Origin: JANQMX01 sp965247175 | GTDB taxonomy: Bacteria; Pseudomonadota; Alphaproteobacteria; Kiloniellales; DSM-21159 | Assembly: GCA_965247175.1 (NCBI GenBank) | Contig: OZ252006.1 | Coordinates: 2,170,001-2,234,000 of the forward strand | Reading direction: 5' to 3' | DNA: 64,000 nucleotides | Part shown: positions 43,994 through 55,127 of the stretch, piece after piece | How the letters are laid out: each line of letters begins with the position of its first letter | How positions within the stretch are numbered: position 1 is the stretch's first letter | Notes under the pieces: model-generated | Databases searched by the model: none | Seen by the model: only the letters and a program-made list of their open reading frames with translations | Told to the model about the DNA's origin: nothing | Position numbers and translations under genes: made by a program

Positions 43994-44150
43994 GCGCCGA
44001 AAGCCAGACGGCGGGCAAAGAAATGGCCCGATGCCGTTGGCGGCTCGGGCCTCAAGTCTGAAGGGAGATTTCCATGCCTGATAAAAGCTAGTCGGTCAGG
44101 CAGCTCCCGTGCATGATCCAGGTCAATTTCGCCTCAGGAGCCGCTTGCGG

Positions 44151-44564
44151 CTACCCAATCGCGATCTTCTTGGCCACGCAGTCCGGCGCCGATGAACGCA
44201 GCCGCCAGCGGACCAAGAACCGTTCGAGCAGAAGCGCGCAGAGAATACCAAGCAGCATCCCGGCAATGTTAGCGCCGATGTCTGCCAGCTCCCGCGTGCG
44301 GCCGGGCACGGCGCCCTGTGCCAACTCCATGGCAATGCCAAATGCGATCACGGCCGTACCGAGCGCCACCTTTGCCAGTGGCGTCATCAGCGCGGTGGCC
44401 GTGAAACCGAGAGCTGCATAAGCGAGGCCATGGCCGATCTTGTCACCGACGTGGAGGCCCTGGGGAATCGGCATTTGGGGCAAAAGCGAAAGCCACGCGA
44501 CAGCGAGCAATCCCAAACAAAAGGCCGCGCGCAGCAGCCACCACAGATACATTCTGTCTTTCAC
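44151..44564 (-). CDS. VanZ-family membrane protein
   Basis: 137 residues from GTG 44564, with AGAGG nine bases upstream; an ATG at 44552 is the alternative, and the open frame back to 44762 has no support. Four hydrophobic helices, with the VanZ pattern DKIGHGLAYAALGF and ELAQGAVPGRTRELADIGANIAGMLLG. VanZ-like proteins are common in exosortase and exopolysaccharide loci, which fits the neighbours. Confidence 0.87.
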   Translation of the reverse strand: MKDRMYLWWLLRAAFCLGLLAVAWLSLLPQMPIPQGLHVGDKIGHGLAYAALGFTATALMTPLAKVALGTAVIAFGIAMELAQGAVPGRTRELADIGANIAGMLLGILCALLLERFLVRWRLRSSAPDCVAKKIAIG

Positions 44565-44709
44565 AGCGTCGTCCTCTTGAGCGCCTTGCAACAGGTTGCA
44601 CCACCCTCCTGGCGGCAGAAGCCCTAGCGGCAAAGTAAGGCAAAAGCGTGTAGGCTCGCCTAACGCAGCAAATGCGGCAAGAGATTGAAGAATGAGGGAA
44701 AAAGGGCCT

Positions 44710-45225
44710 TCAGAGGCCCTTGCTGCCGCGCGCGATGGCGACAACGCCGGTCCGCGAAACATCGACCATGCCCAGCGGCTTCATGAGGTCGATGAAGGCA
44801 TCGACCTTTTCCGAGCGATGATGCATCTCGAACACGAAGTGATCGAGGCCGGCATCGACGACCTCGGCCTTGAATATGTCGGCAATGCGCAGCGCCTCGA
44901 CGCGTTTCTCCCCCGTGCCCACCACCTTCACAAGCGCGAGCTCGCGCTCGACGTAGGGACCAAGACGGGTCAGATCACTCACCTGATGCACCGGAACGAG
45001 GCGGCCCAGTTGAGCCTTGATCTGCTCGAGGATCATCGGCGTTCCGCTGGTGATGATGGTAATGCGCGAGAGATTGCGGTCCGGGTCGACCTCTGTGACG
45101 GTCAGGCTCTCGATGTTGTAGCCGCGGCCCGAGAACAAACCGATGACCCGCGCGAGAACGCCTGGCTCGTTGTCCACCAGCACGGCCATCACGCAGGACT
45201 CTTCTTGGGTTTCTATCGGTGACAT
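44710..45225 (-). CDS. ilvH: Acetolactate synthase small (regulatory) subunit
   Basis: 171 residues. N-terminal ACT domain (VLVDNEPGVLARVIGLFSGRGYNIESLTV) that binds valine for feedback inhibition, and the C-terminal domain with ELALVKV and RTGVVAIARG. Normal length. It is 101 bases downstream of ilvB on the same strand and forms the holoenzyme of branched-chain amino acid synthesis with it. Confidence 0.96.
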   Translation of the reverse strand: MSPIETQEESCVMAVLVDNEPGVLARVIGLFSGRGYNIESLTVTEVDPDRNLSRITIITSGTPMILEQIKAQLGRLVPVHQVSDLTRLGPYVERELALVKVVGTGEKRVEALRIADIFKAEVVDAGLDHFVFEMHHRSEKVDAFIDLMKPLGMVDVSRTGVVAIARGSKGL

Positions 45226-45326
45226 TGTTCTTGCTTTTCGTTTCGGGAACGGGCGCGCGGGGCACTCTAGCCGCCCCGGCTTCAGGGCCGGGTGCGGCCA
45301 GCAGCTCAGAGGGCCGTCTGAGGCCT

Positions 45327-47123
<1,797 letters not shown>

Positions 47124-47269
47124 GCTCTCGTCCTCGTATCGCCGACGGTCATGCACCTGCTGACGGCCAGCTTGTTCCTATTGCGACGCAGCATAACCCA
47201 TTCCGGTCCGCCAGGAAACGAGCCAGACGCTGGGAAGCTGCTGTGCCACACTGCAAAATGGCGCACACG

Positions 47270-48235
47270 TTATCCTCCACCGGCTCCTGAGGTCAACAGA
47301 AACTGGCGAATTTTCGGAAAGGTTTCGTCGCATCTGATTTGCAAATCTTCCGTTTGAAGCTCGACAAAAGTTGCTTTCTGTCTCATCAGCTGCGTTCGCT
47401 GCCAGGTCATCTGCCGTTTCGCATAGCGCCGCGAAGCCCTCTGCGCGGCAGAAACTGCCTCTTCGAGAGGCAGTGAGCCGGTGAGATGCGCGGCAAGTTC
47501 CGGAACGCCGAGCGCCTTCATGATCGGCCGATCGCTCGGATAGGCCCTTTGCAGCAGCGCCTCGACCTCGTCCAAGGCGCCCCGTTCCATCATCGAGAGG
47601 AAACGGCCGTCGATCGCGGCATAGAGACGCTCGCGATCGGGCATCAAAGAAAGCGTCAGAAAGCGATAGAGCGCCGGTTCTGCCGGAGACTCCTGTTGCC
47701 AGGCGCTGAGCGGCCGACCGCTGCTCTCCAGGACCTCCAGGGCGCGGAGCAAGCGCTGGCTGTCTCCGGGTGGGATTCGCTCGTGGCTCACCGGGTCGCC
47801 GATTGCCAGCCGCTTTCGCAGGGCCTCGTTGCCGAAGCGTCGATGGAAACGCCGGACACGCTCGCGGACCGACGGCGATATCGCCGGCATTGCGCTCAGG
47901 CCAACCTCCAAGCCCTTGAGATAGAGACCGGTCCCGCCGACCACCACTGGCAGGCGGCCGGCTTGGCGTGCCGCGGCCATCTCGGTCAGGGCCATGCTCC
48001 GCCAGCGCCCGACCGAACAGAGCTCCGCGCCAGAGAGAACCCCATAGAGCCGGTGGGGCGCTGTCGCCAGGGCCTCTTCGCCAGGGCGTGCCGTCAGAAT
48101 GCGGAGATCGCGGTAGACCTGCATGGAATCGGCATTGATCACCACGCCATCGAAGGCCTGCGCGATGGCAAGGGCCAATCCCGACTTGCCGCTCGCCGTG
48201 GGCCCGGCGATCAGAATGGCCGGCTCGTCGGTCAT
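47270..48235 (-). CDS. miaA: tRNA dimethylallyltransferase
   Basis: 321 residues from ATG 48235. Adds a dimethylallyl group to A37 of tRNAs reading U-starting codons. P-loop GPTASGKSGLA at residues 9-19, INADSMQVYRDLRILTARP near 35-53, the VGGTGLYLKGL motif and the C-terminal YAKRQMTWQRT are all MiaA signatures. Divergent from serB. Confidence 0.96.
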   Translation of the reverse strand: MTDEPAILIAGPTASGKSGLALAIAQAFDGVVINADSMQVYRDLRILTARPGEEALATAPHRLYGVLSGAELCSVGRWRSMALTEMAAARQAGRLPVVVGGTGLYLKGLEVGLSAMPAISPSVRERVRRFHRRFGNEALRKRLAIGDPVSHERIPPGDSQRLLRALEVLESSGRPLSAWQQESPAEPALYRFLTLSLMPDRERLYAAIDGRFLSMMERGALDEVEALLQRAYPSDRPIMKALGVPELAAHLTGSLPLEEAVSAAQRASRRYAKRQMTWQRTQLMRQKATFVELQTEDLQIRCDETFPKIRQFLLTSGAGGG

Positions 48236-48363
48236 GCTAGGAGAGCCTCGGCCGCCACGCCCTGCTCCTCTTGATTTCTTGTGGCGCTTCTTCCAACACC
48301 TCGCCGACGGGCGTGCAAGCCCGCACTGCCCGCCGCGCTCACTTCTATCGCGAAACAGATGCC

Positions 48364-49281
48364 ATGACGCACGTTGCCACACTGCTGGTTCCTCTCGATG
48401 GCCCGCCGCTGACCACGGATCTCGTCGACCAGTCCGCGCAGGCCTTGGAAGCGGCCGGCGCGCAGATTGGGAAGCGAGACTGGCTTTGCCGTGAGCGCGC
48501 ATGCGATCTCTATTTCGATTCCATCGAAGCCGCGGCAGCCCGCAACGCACTCTCAACGGCCCTGGGATCGCCCCCCATCGATCTTTGCGTGCAGTCTTCC
48601 GCCAAGCGGCGCAAGCGCCTGCTGGTCGCCGATATGGAGTCCACCATCATCGGCCAGGAGATGCTGGAAGAAATGGCAGAAGCCCTCGACCTGCGCGAAC
48701 GCATGGCCGAGATAACAGCCCAGTCCATGCGCGGCGAGATCGACTTCGCCGGCTCCTTGCAGGAGCGGGCGGCCATGCTGGAGGGGCTGCCGACCGCGGT
48801 GATGGAGGAGGTCGCCCAACGCATGACCTTCAATCCCGGCGCCCGCACCCTGGTCGCTACCATGGGTGAGGCGAGTGCCGTCACGGCCCTGGTCACGGGC
48901 GGCTTCACGCTCTTTGCCGACATGGTCGCCGCGGCCGCGGGATTTCATTTGCAGCGCGCCAACCGTCTCACCGAGCGCGACGGCAAGCTGGTCGGGGAAG
49001 TTGCCCTGCCTATCTTGGGCCCGGAGGCCAAACAGGAGGCTCTTCTCGAAATTGCCGCCGCGGAGGGGATCGATCTCAGCGAGACCTGTGCCGTGGGCGA
49101 CGGCGCAAACGACGTGCCGATGGTGCGGAGCGCCGGGCTAGGCGTCGCCTACCGCGGCAAGCCGCTGCTGCGTGAGGTGGCGGACGCACGCATCGATCAC
49201 TGCGATCTCACGGCGCTGCTCTACTTCCAGGGCTATCGCGCTGAGGAGTTCGTGACGCCGACAGCAGACGTCGAGCGCTAG
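48364..49281 (+). CDS. serB: Phosphoserine phosphatase
   Basis: 305 residues from ATG 48364. Last step of serine synthesis. A degenerate N-terminal ACT-like region is followed by the HAD domain with catalytic DMEST (VADMESTII), the SGGF-equivalent VTGGFTLFADM, and the metal-binding GDGANDVPMVRSAGLGVAYRGKP. Divergent from miaA and convergent with degP, as in many alphaproteobacteria. Confidence 0.95.
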   Translation: MTHVATLLVPLDGPPLTTDLVDQSAQALEAAGAQIGKRDWLCRERACDLYFDSIEAAAARNALSTALGSPPIDLCVQSSAKRRKRLLVADMESTIIGQEMLEEMAEALDLRERMAEITAQSMRGEIDFAGSLQERAAMLEGLPTAVMEEVAQRMTFNPGARTLVATMGEASAVTALVTGGFTLFADMVAAAAGFHLQRANRLTERDGKLVGEVALPILGPEAKQEALLEIAAAEGIDLSETCAVGDGANDVPMVRSAGLGVAYRGKPLLREVADARIDHCDLTALLYFQGYRAEEFVTPTADVER

Positions 49282-49310
49282 TAAAAACAAGCCACCGACA
49301 GCAAAGCAAA

Positions 49311-49334
49311 AGGGGCGGAGAACCCTCCGCCCCT
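49311..49334. terminator. Terminator between convergent serB and degP
   Basis: Perfect 10-bp stem AGGGGCGGAG (49311-49320) with CTCCGCCCCT (49325-49334) and an AACC loop. On the minus strand it is followed by TTTGCTTTG, a Rho-independent terminator for degP. On the plus strand there is no T run, so it may serve serB only weakly. Confidence 0.8.
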
Positions 49335-49359
49335 CTGCTCACGTCAGAGCTTCGTTCGC

Positions 49360-50811
49360 TTAACTCTGGTCAAGGCGAAGCGCAAACCACTGTTGCCCGC
49401 CCTCTCGCTGAATGAGAAGCGTGACCACGTTATAGCCGTCGTCCCGCGCCTTGCGAATTCGCTCGGCGACATCGGCCGGGCTCGAGACGCTCTCTTGGTC
49501 GACCTCCAAGATCACATCACCCGGCTGCAGGCCCTTCTCGGCCGCGCTGCCGCCCTGATCGACCTCGGTGATGACGACGCCGCCGGACTCCTGCGGCAGC
49601 TCATAGCGCTGCCGCAGCTCGGGGCTCAGGCGCGCCACGGACAGGCCCAGATCGCCGATCTGATCGAGCTCCTCAGGCTCCTCGACCGCCGACGCCCGCG
49701 CCAGGACCGTGTCGTCGAGCTGGCCCAGCTCGACTTTCAATATCTTGCGTTCGCCGTTGCGCCACACCACCACCTCGACGTCCTTGCCGATCGCCGTCTC
49801 GGCGACCATGCGCGGCAGCCGGCGCATGTTCTCGACGTCGCGGCCGTCGAACTGCAACACCACGTCGCCCGGCTGAATGCCGGCAGCCTCAGCAGGACCG
49901 CCGGGGGTCACCGAAGCGACCAAAGCACCGGTTGCCTCAGGAAGCTGAAGGCGGCTCTCGGCGAGCTCTTCCGTCACCGTTTGGATGCGGACACCAAGCC
50001 AGCCGCGGCGCACTTCGCCGAACTGCCGCAGGGACTCGGTCACGTTGCGCGCCAACGACGCCGGGATGGCAAATCCGATACCGACCGAGCCGCCGGTCTG
50101 GGAGAAGATCGCGGTGTTCACGCCAATGACCTGACCATCGAGGTTGAACAGCGGGCCGCCGGAGTTGCCGCGGTTGATCGAGGCATCGGTCTGGATGAAG
50201 TCGTCGTAGGGACCGGAATTGATGTCGCGCTGACGCGCCGAAACGATGCCGGCCGTCACGGTGCCGCCGAGGCCGAAGGGATTGCCGATCGCAACCACCC
50301 AGTCGCCGACGCGCAGGCGGTCGGAGTTGCCCCAGTCTAGCGCCGGCAAGGGACGCTCGGGCTCGACCTTCAGCAAGGCCAGATCGGTCTTGTCGTCTGT
50401 GCCGATCACCGTCGCCTTGTAGAGCGAGTTGTCGGCGAGACGAACGTTGATCTCATCCGCGCCCTCGATGACGTGATTGTTGGTTACGATGTAGCCGGCG
50501 GGGTCAATGATGAAGCCAGAGCCGAGTGAGTTGGCGCGGCGCTGGCGCCGGGGACCTTCCTCTTCGCCTTCTCCGCCGCGCCGGCGCTCGAGAAACTCGC
50601 GGAAGAGATCCTGGAACTCCTCGACACCGCTGTCGTCGATCACCTGCGTGCTGGAAATGTTGACGACTGATGGCTGCAGCTTCTCCACCAAGTCGGCGAA
50701 GCTCTCCGGTGCGCCCCGGGCCGCCGCTGGTGATGGGCTCAAGACCAGCGCGAACAACATTGCCAGAGCCGTGGCGTAGACCGAGGCATAGAGCGGAAGC
50801 GGATGTTTCAT
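49360..50811 (-). CDS. degP: Periplasmic serine protease, DegP/MucD (Do) family
   Basis: 483 residues. Signal peptide about 1-31, protease domain with His113 (TNNHVIEGAD), Asp143 (DKTDLALLK) and Ser217 (RGNSGGPLF), and two PDZ domains (about 265-355 and 380-470). It degrades or refolds damaged envelope proteins. A Glu/Arg-rich insert (GGEGEEEGPRR) sits in the Q-linker near residue 80. Follows hflK-hflC-DUF2065 on the same strand. Confidence 0.95.
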   Translation of the reverse strand: MKHPLPLYASVYATALAMLFALVLSPSPAAARGAPESFADLVEKLQPSVVNISSTQVIDDSGVEEFQDLFREFLERRRGGEGEEEGPRRQRRANSLGSGFIIDPAGYIVTNNHVIEGADEINVRLADNSLYKATVIGTDDKTDLALLKVEPERPLPALDWGNSDRLRVGDWVVAIGNPFGLGGTVTAGIVSARQRDINSGPYDDFIQTDASINRGNSGGPLFNLDGQVIGVNTAIFSQTGGSVGIGFAIPASLARNVTESLRQFGEVRRGWLGVRIQTVTEELAESRLQLPEATGALVASVTPGGPAEAAGIQPGDVVLQFDGRDVENMRRLPRMVAETAIGKDVEVVVWRNGERKILKVELGQLDDTVLARASAVEEPEELDQIGDLGLSVARLSPELRQRYELPQESGGVVITEVDQGGSAAEKGLQPGDVILEVDQESVSSPADVAERIRKARDDGYNVVTLLIQREGGQQWFALRLDQS

Positions 50812-50980
50812 GGTGTCGGGGGTCTCCTTCGGTCGCGGCGGCGTCGCGGCATCAGGCCTTCATCGTCCAGTGCCCGCAGCGCTCGTCACTTGTCCCTATC
50901 AATACACAAATGAAAGGCCAATTCAGCGGAAAATATGGCGCGGACGCAGGATGCAAAGTTCCAATAACTCAGTTTTGATC

Positions 50981-51166
50981 TTAACCCCTGAGCAGCCATA
51001 CGAACAACACGCCGATGGCAGCCGCCGTCAGGCCGGCCACGCGGAGCTGCTCTGGCCGCGCCTCCGACAGCATCGCATAGAGCCGCCGCGGCATGTCCGG
51101 TACCACCGCCAGCACCAGCCCCTCAATCACCAGGACGAGCGCGAGAGCGGTGAGCAGATCGATCAT
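50981..51166 (-). CDS. DUF2065 family small membrane protein (YjeT-like)
   Basis: 61 residues, two membrane helices (about 5-24 and 42-59) with the DUF2065 pattern ALVLVIEGLVLAVVP and LRVAGLTAAAIGVLFVWLLR. Between hflC and degP, its conserved position in Proteobacteria, where it may be part of the HflKC-FtsH membrane quality system. Function unknown. Confidence 0.9.
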   Translation of the reverse strand: MIDLLTALALVLVIEGLVLAVVPDMPRRLYAMLSEARPEQLRVAGLTAAAIGVLFVWLLRG

Positions 51167-51223
51167 TCTAGTGGCTTGCGGCCCCGCAGCGGTCTAGCTG
51201 TCGGGGCCGTGCGGCAACCAGGT

Positions 51224-52159
51224 TTAGTCTACGGCGGTCGTCCGCGGCAGATTGGTACCCGCCGCTGCCGGCGCCGCAGTACCGCCTCGCTGGTCGTTGA
51301 AGTAGCGGAAGAAATCGTTGTCGGTCGGCATCACGAGCACCGAGTTGTCCGACCGGATTGCGGCTTCGTAGGCCTGCATCGAGCGATAGAACTCGAAGAA
51401 TTCCGGGTCGCGTCCGTAGGCGTCGCTCAAGATGCGAGTCCTCTCGGCATCGCCTGTACCGCGCAGGATTTCCGCTTCGCGATTGGCCTCGGCCCGAATG
51501 ACCGTCGCCTCGCGGTCCGCCGCCGAGGTGATGCCCTGGTACTGCTCGTTACCTTGCGCGCGAAACTCGTTGGCGTCGCGCTCACGTTCGGACTTCATCC
51601 GCTCGTAGACCGACTTGCTGACCTCGGGCAGTAGATCCGCGCGCACGATACGCACGTCCAGCACGTCGATACCGAAGTTCGAGCCCGCCTTCTGCGTCTC
51701 CTGATTCACGCGCTGGCGAATGTCGGCCATCAAGTTGTCGCGCTCGGCCGACAACACCGTTGGCAGAAAGGTGGTACCGAGCACTGTCCGCACGGCGTTG
51801 TTGACGATTGGCTCCAACTGACCGCGCAGGTTCCGTTCGTTCACCGCGACGCGGATGAACTGTTCGAGATTGTCGATCTTATAGCGAACGAAGGTGTTGA
51901 CCACCAAGCGGCGCTGGTCGGCGAGGAGAACCGTCTCGGCGCGCGGGTCGAGGTTCAGCACGCGGTTCTCTTCGAAACGCACGTTCTGGATGAGCGGGAG
52001 CTTGAAGTGCAGCCCAGGCTCGGTGATCACGCGTTTCACGGCACCGAACTGAAGCACCGCCGCCTGTTGAGTCTGGTGAACGATGAAGGTGGACCCGTAG
52101 ATGATCAAGCCCAGGAGGACCACGGAAATTCCGATGATGAGGGGAAGTCGCCCTTGCAT
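51224..52159 (-). CDS. hflC: HflC, SPFH-domain FtsH modulator
   Basis: 311 residues. N-terminal membrane helix (about 6-28), then the SPFH/band-7 domain (FIVHQTQQAAVLQFGAVKRVITEPGLHFKLPL) and the long coiled region with Ala/Glu-rich repeats (about 180-245). Forms the periplasmic vault with HflK around FtsH. The Ala-rich tail is ordinary. 21 bases downstream of hflK. Confidence 0.95.
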   Translation of the reverse strand: MQGRLPLIIGISVVLLGLIIYGSTFIVHQTQQAAVLQFGAVKRVITEPGLHFKLPLIQNVRFEENRVLNLDPRAETVLLADQRRLVVNTFVRYKIDNLEQFIRVAVNERNLRGQLEPIVNNAVRTVLGTTFLPTVLSAERDNLMADIRQRVNQETQKAGSNFGIDVLDVRIVRADLLPEVSKSVYERMKSERERDANEFRAQGNEQYQGITSAADREATVIRAEANREAEILRGTGDAERTRILSDAYGRDPEFFEFYRSMQAYEAAIRSDNSVLVMPTDNDFFRYFNDQRGGTAAPAAAGTNLPRTTAVD

Positions 52160-52180
52160 TGTCTCTCTCGCTTCCTGGCC

Positions 52181-53347
52181 TTAGCGAACGGTGTCGCCCT
52201 GGGCGGGCTGACCGGTCTGCATCGGAACGATGCCGCTGGTGCCACCCGAATTGATAATAACGGGGTTGCCCTCCTCGACGAGGATCTTGCCGGTCTCCTG
52301 CAGCACCTTCTGGACCGTCTCGAGATAGAGGCGCTGGCGGGTGACGTCAGGGCTGAGGCTGTAGGCGTCATAGACCTGAATGAAGCGCTGCGCCTCACCC
52401 TGAGCCTCGTTGATGACCTGCTCCCGGTAGGCTTCCGCTTCTTGAATGATGCGTTGTGCCTCGCCTCGCGCCTCCGGAATGATGCGGTTGCGATAGGCTT
52501 CGGCCTGGTTCCTCAAGCGGTCGAGGTCCTGCCGCGCCCGCTGCACGTCTTCGAAGGCGTCCGCGACCTCGCTCGGCGGCTGCACGTCCTGCATGTTGAC
52601 CGCGGTGATCAGCACGCCGGCCTGATACTCGTCCAAGGTACCCTGCAGCGTTTCTCGCACGCGCAGAGCCACCTCCTCCTTGGCGTCGGTCAGGGCCGGC
52701 TGGATGTCGGTCTGGCCGATCACCTCACGCATGGCGCTTTCCGCCGCCAGCTTGATGGTGTCTTCGGGCTCACGAATGTTGAAGAGGAACTCGCCGGCAT
52801 TCGCGATACGCCACTGAACGCTGAAATCGACGTCGATGATGTTCTGGTCGCGCGTCAACATCAGGCTTTCTTCTTCGATGTCGCGCTGACCTGCGCGGAA
52901 ACCGACGGCGATCGAACGCACCTCATCGACCTGCGGCGTGACGGCTGTTTCGATCGGCCAGGGCAAATGCCAATGCAGGCCCGGCTGCGCCAGGTTTTCC
53001 TGGTTAACCCACTCGCCGAAACGGAGTACGACGCCCTGTTCGCCAGGGTTCACGCGGTAGAAGCCGGAGATCATCCAAAGCACGCCGAGAACCGCGACGA
53101 CTATGATCAGTCCCTTACCGCCCATGCCGCCCGGCAGAGACTGCTTCAACTTTTCTTGACTGCGCCGGATCATGTCCTCGAGATCGGGCTGTCCGCCGCC
53201 GCCTCGCCCGAAGCCGCCGCCGCCCGGCCCTTGGCCGCCGCGCCCGCCCCAGGGACCGCCTCCGCCGCTTCCGCCGCCGCTTCCGCCGCCGCTTCCACCG
53301 CCCCAGGGTCCGCCGCTACCGCCACCGTTCGAAGATTGCCAAGGCAT
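52181..53347 (-). CDS. hflK: HflK, SPFH-domain FtsH modulator
   Basis: 388 residues. A Gly-rich cytoplasmic N-terminus (residues 6-50) precedes the single membrane helix (about 80-96), the SPFH domain (YRVNPGEQGVVLRFGEWVNQENLAQPGLHWHLP) and the long helical stalk. Partner of HflC. The Gly-rich region is coded by imprecise GGCGGC-type repeats, including a 12-base tandem at 53267-53302. Confidence 0.95.
   Translation of the reverse strand: MPWQSSNGGGSGGPWGGGSGGGSGGGSGGGGPWGGRGGQGPGGGGFGRGGGGQPDLEDMIRRSQEKLKQSLPGGMGGKGLIIVVAVLGVLWMISGFYRVNPGEQGVVLRFGEWVNQENLAQPGLHWHLPWPIETAVTPQVDEVRSIAVGFRAGQRDIEEESLMLTRDQNIIDVDFSVQWRIANAGEFLFNIREPEDTIKLAAESAMREVIGQTDIQPALTDAKEEVALRVRETLQGTLDEYQAGVLITAVNMQDVQPPSEVADAFEDVQRARQDLDRLRNQAEAYRNRIIPEARGEAQRIIQEAEAYREQVINEAQGEAQRFIQVYDAYSLSPDVTRQRLYLETVQKVLQETGKILVEEGNPVIINSGGTSGIVPMQTGQPAQGDTVR
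53267..53302. repeat. 12-base tandem repeat inside hflK
   Basis: Three tandem units of GCTTCCGCCGCC (third with one change) on the plus strand, coding repeated Gly-Gly-Gly-Ser in the HflK N-terminus. Being a multiple of three, slippage would only lengthen or shorten the linker. Confidence 0.75.
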
Positions 53348-53504
53348 CCGGGCCGTTCTCCACTTCCTCTTAAGACTACGCTTCGCCGTACAAATTAAGC
53401 CACGGCACTATATATGACAGGGGCAGCAGCCATTGACACGCCGAAGCCGTAGGCGATTTGCTCTGCTAGCAGGCATATTTGACAGGAAGGGTGGGTTTTC
53501 AAGC

Positions 53505-54632
53505 ATGAGTAGCGTCACTGAAGAGGCCGTTCGGCAAGTCTTGTCCAAAGTCATCGACCCGGACAGCCGTCAGGACATAGTTTCGAGCGGCATGCTGAGT
53601 GGATTGGCCGTCCGCGAAGGGCACGTCACCTTCGCTGTTGAGGTCGATCCGAAAAAGGGCTCCGAGATGGAACCCTTGCGCAAAGCCGCTGAAAAGGCAG
53701 TCGAGTCCATGCCCGACGTTCTCTCCGTAACGGCGGTGCTCACGGCGCAAACAAAGGGAGGCGCGGCGGCCGGCAATTCGGCGCCCAGCCCCGCGGCAGA
53801 AAGCCCGCAAGGCGCGCAGAAGGGCGGAATGGCGCCCGGCGTTAAGTACATTGTCGCCGTGGCCAGTGGAAAAGGCGGCGTCGGGAAGTCTACGAGCGCA
53901 ACCAACATTGCCTTGGCGCTTTCGACCCTGGGCGTGCGCGTCGGCATCCTGGACGCCGATATCTATGGCCCCTCCCAGCCACGCATGATGGGCATCAGCG
54001 GACGTCCAACCTCTATGGACGGCAAGATCCTGAAGCCCATGGAGAATTACGGCGTCAAATGCATGTCGATGGGTTTCCTTGTCGCCGAAGATACGCCGAT
54101 GATCTGGCGCGGCCCCATGGTGCAGTCTGCCCTGCAGCAGATGCTGCGCGACGTGGCTTGGGGCGAACTCGATGTGTTGATCGTCGACATGCCGCCGGGC
54201 ACCGGCGATGCGCAGCTAACCATGGCCCAGCAGGTGCCGCTCGCCGGCGCGGTCATTATCTCGACACCGCAGGACATCGCCTTGCTCGACGCCAAGAAGG
54301 GCCTGAACATGTTCCGCAAAGTCGATGTGCCAGTGTTGGGTATTGTCGAGAACATGAGCTATTTCTGCTGCCCCAACTGCGGCCATCAGTCACACATTTT
54401 CAGTCACGGTGGCGCGCGCAAGGAAGCGGAAAAGTTCGGCATCGACTTCCTGGGCGAGGTTCCGCTCGACATCGAGATACGGGAGACGTCGGACGGAGGC
54501 CAACCGATCGTAGTTTCGCGGCCTGACAGCCCCCACGCTTCCGTGTATCGTGACATCGCATCAGCCGTGTGGTCCAAGCTTGAAGCGCGCGAGGGCCGCG
54601 GTCGTGCTGCGCCTAAAATCGTCATGCAGTAG
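53505..54632 (+). CDS. mrp: Mrp/ApbC-family iron-sulfur cluster carrier ATPase
   Basis: 375 residues from ATG 53505 (GGAAGG upstream). N-terminal MIP18/DUF59 domain (residues 5-85), an Ala-rich linker, then a deviant Walker A P-loop GKGGVGKST near residue 125, and the CPNCG pair (FCCPNCGHQSHIF) that can hold a bridging cluster between subunits. Acts in Fe-S cluster transfer in the cytoplasm. Divergent from hflK. Confidence 0.94.
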   Translation: MSSVTEEAVRQVLSKVIDPDSRQDIVSSGMLSGLAVREGHVTFAVEVDPKKGSEMEPLRKAAEKAVESMPDVLSVTAVLTAQTKGGAAAGNSAPSPAAESPQGAQKGGMAPGVKYIVAVASGKGGVGKSTSATNIALALSTLGVRVGILDADIYGPSQPRMMGISGRPTSMDGKILKPMENYGVKCMSMGFLVAEDTPMIWRGPMVQSALQQMLRDVAWGELDVLIVDMPPGTGDAQLTMAQQVPLAGAVIISTPQDIALLDAKKGLNMFRKVDVPVLGIVENMSYFCCPNCGHQSHIFSHGGARKEAEKFGIDFLGEVPLDIEIRETSDGGQPIVVSRPDSPHASVYRDIASAVWSKLEAREGRGRAAPKIVMQ

Positions 54633-54662
54633 CCCACTGAGACAGCCCTAGGCAGGAGAGCT

Positions 54663-55106
54663 ATTCTGAAACCTCTGCTCGCCATCGCGGTTTGCCTGCT
54701 TATAGCAGGCTGCCAGACATCGCCTTTTGCACCGCCGGTCACCGGCGCTGCCGACCGGCCGCAGCAGATCTGGAACGGGCAATTGGCGCGAACGCCCTAT
54801 CACGGCAAGATGCTGGCCAGCGATCAGGACGAATGGGAAGCGCTCTGGCGGTTGACCGGCATCGCCTCGCCACGGCCCCTGGTCGAAGGCGATGAGATCG
54901 CCATCGGCATATTCCTCGGAGTGCGGCAAGCCAGCGGATACATCATAGAGATCCGTGGCTTGAAGCGCGCGGGCGAGGACTCCGACGTGATCTGGACTGA
55001 GGACCGCGTTGCAGCGCCGGAGCCGCAGTTGCCGATCTCAAGCCCCTGGGCCATCGCCACCTTTGCCCGGGGGCAGGAAGAAATCCGTCTGAAGCACGGG
55101 CTCTAG
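54663..55106 (+). CDS. PrcB-like lipoprotein with non-standard start codon
   Basis: About 147 residues. The reading frame begins after the mrp stop at 54630 and has no ATG, GTG or TTG before the lipoprotein signal; the only candidates are ATT 54663 or CTG 54666, both behind AGGAG at 54654. The signal LKPLLAIAVCLLIAG-Cys is a good lipobox. The mature part (DEWEALWRLTG, then IAIGIFLGVRQASGYIIEI) resembles the PrcB C-terminal domain. An ATG start at 54783 would remove the signal. A sequencing error in the start is the alternative. Confidence 0.65.
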   Translation: MLKPLLAIAVCLLIAGCQTSPFAPPVTGAADRPQQIWNGQLARTPYHGKMLASDQDEWEALWRLTGIASPRPLVEGDEIAIGIFLGVRQASGYIIEIRGLKRAGEDSDVIWTEDRVAAPEPQLPISSPWAIATFARGQEEIRLKHGL

Positions 55107-55127
55107 TCGCGGTGCCGGGCACCCGGC

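Noticed and set aside
47124..47269. Possible branched-chain attenuator leader before ilvB
   Set aside because: The only short frame codes MGYAASQ, with no run of Ile, Val or Leu codons, and there is no terminator hairpin.
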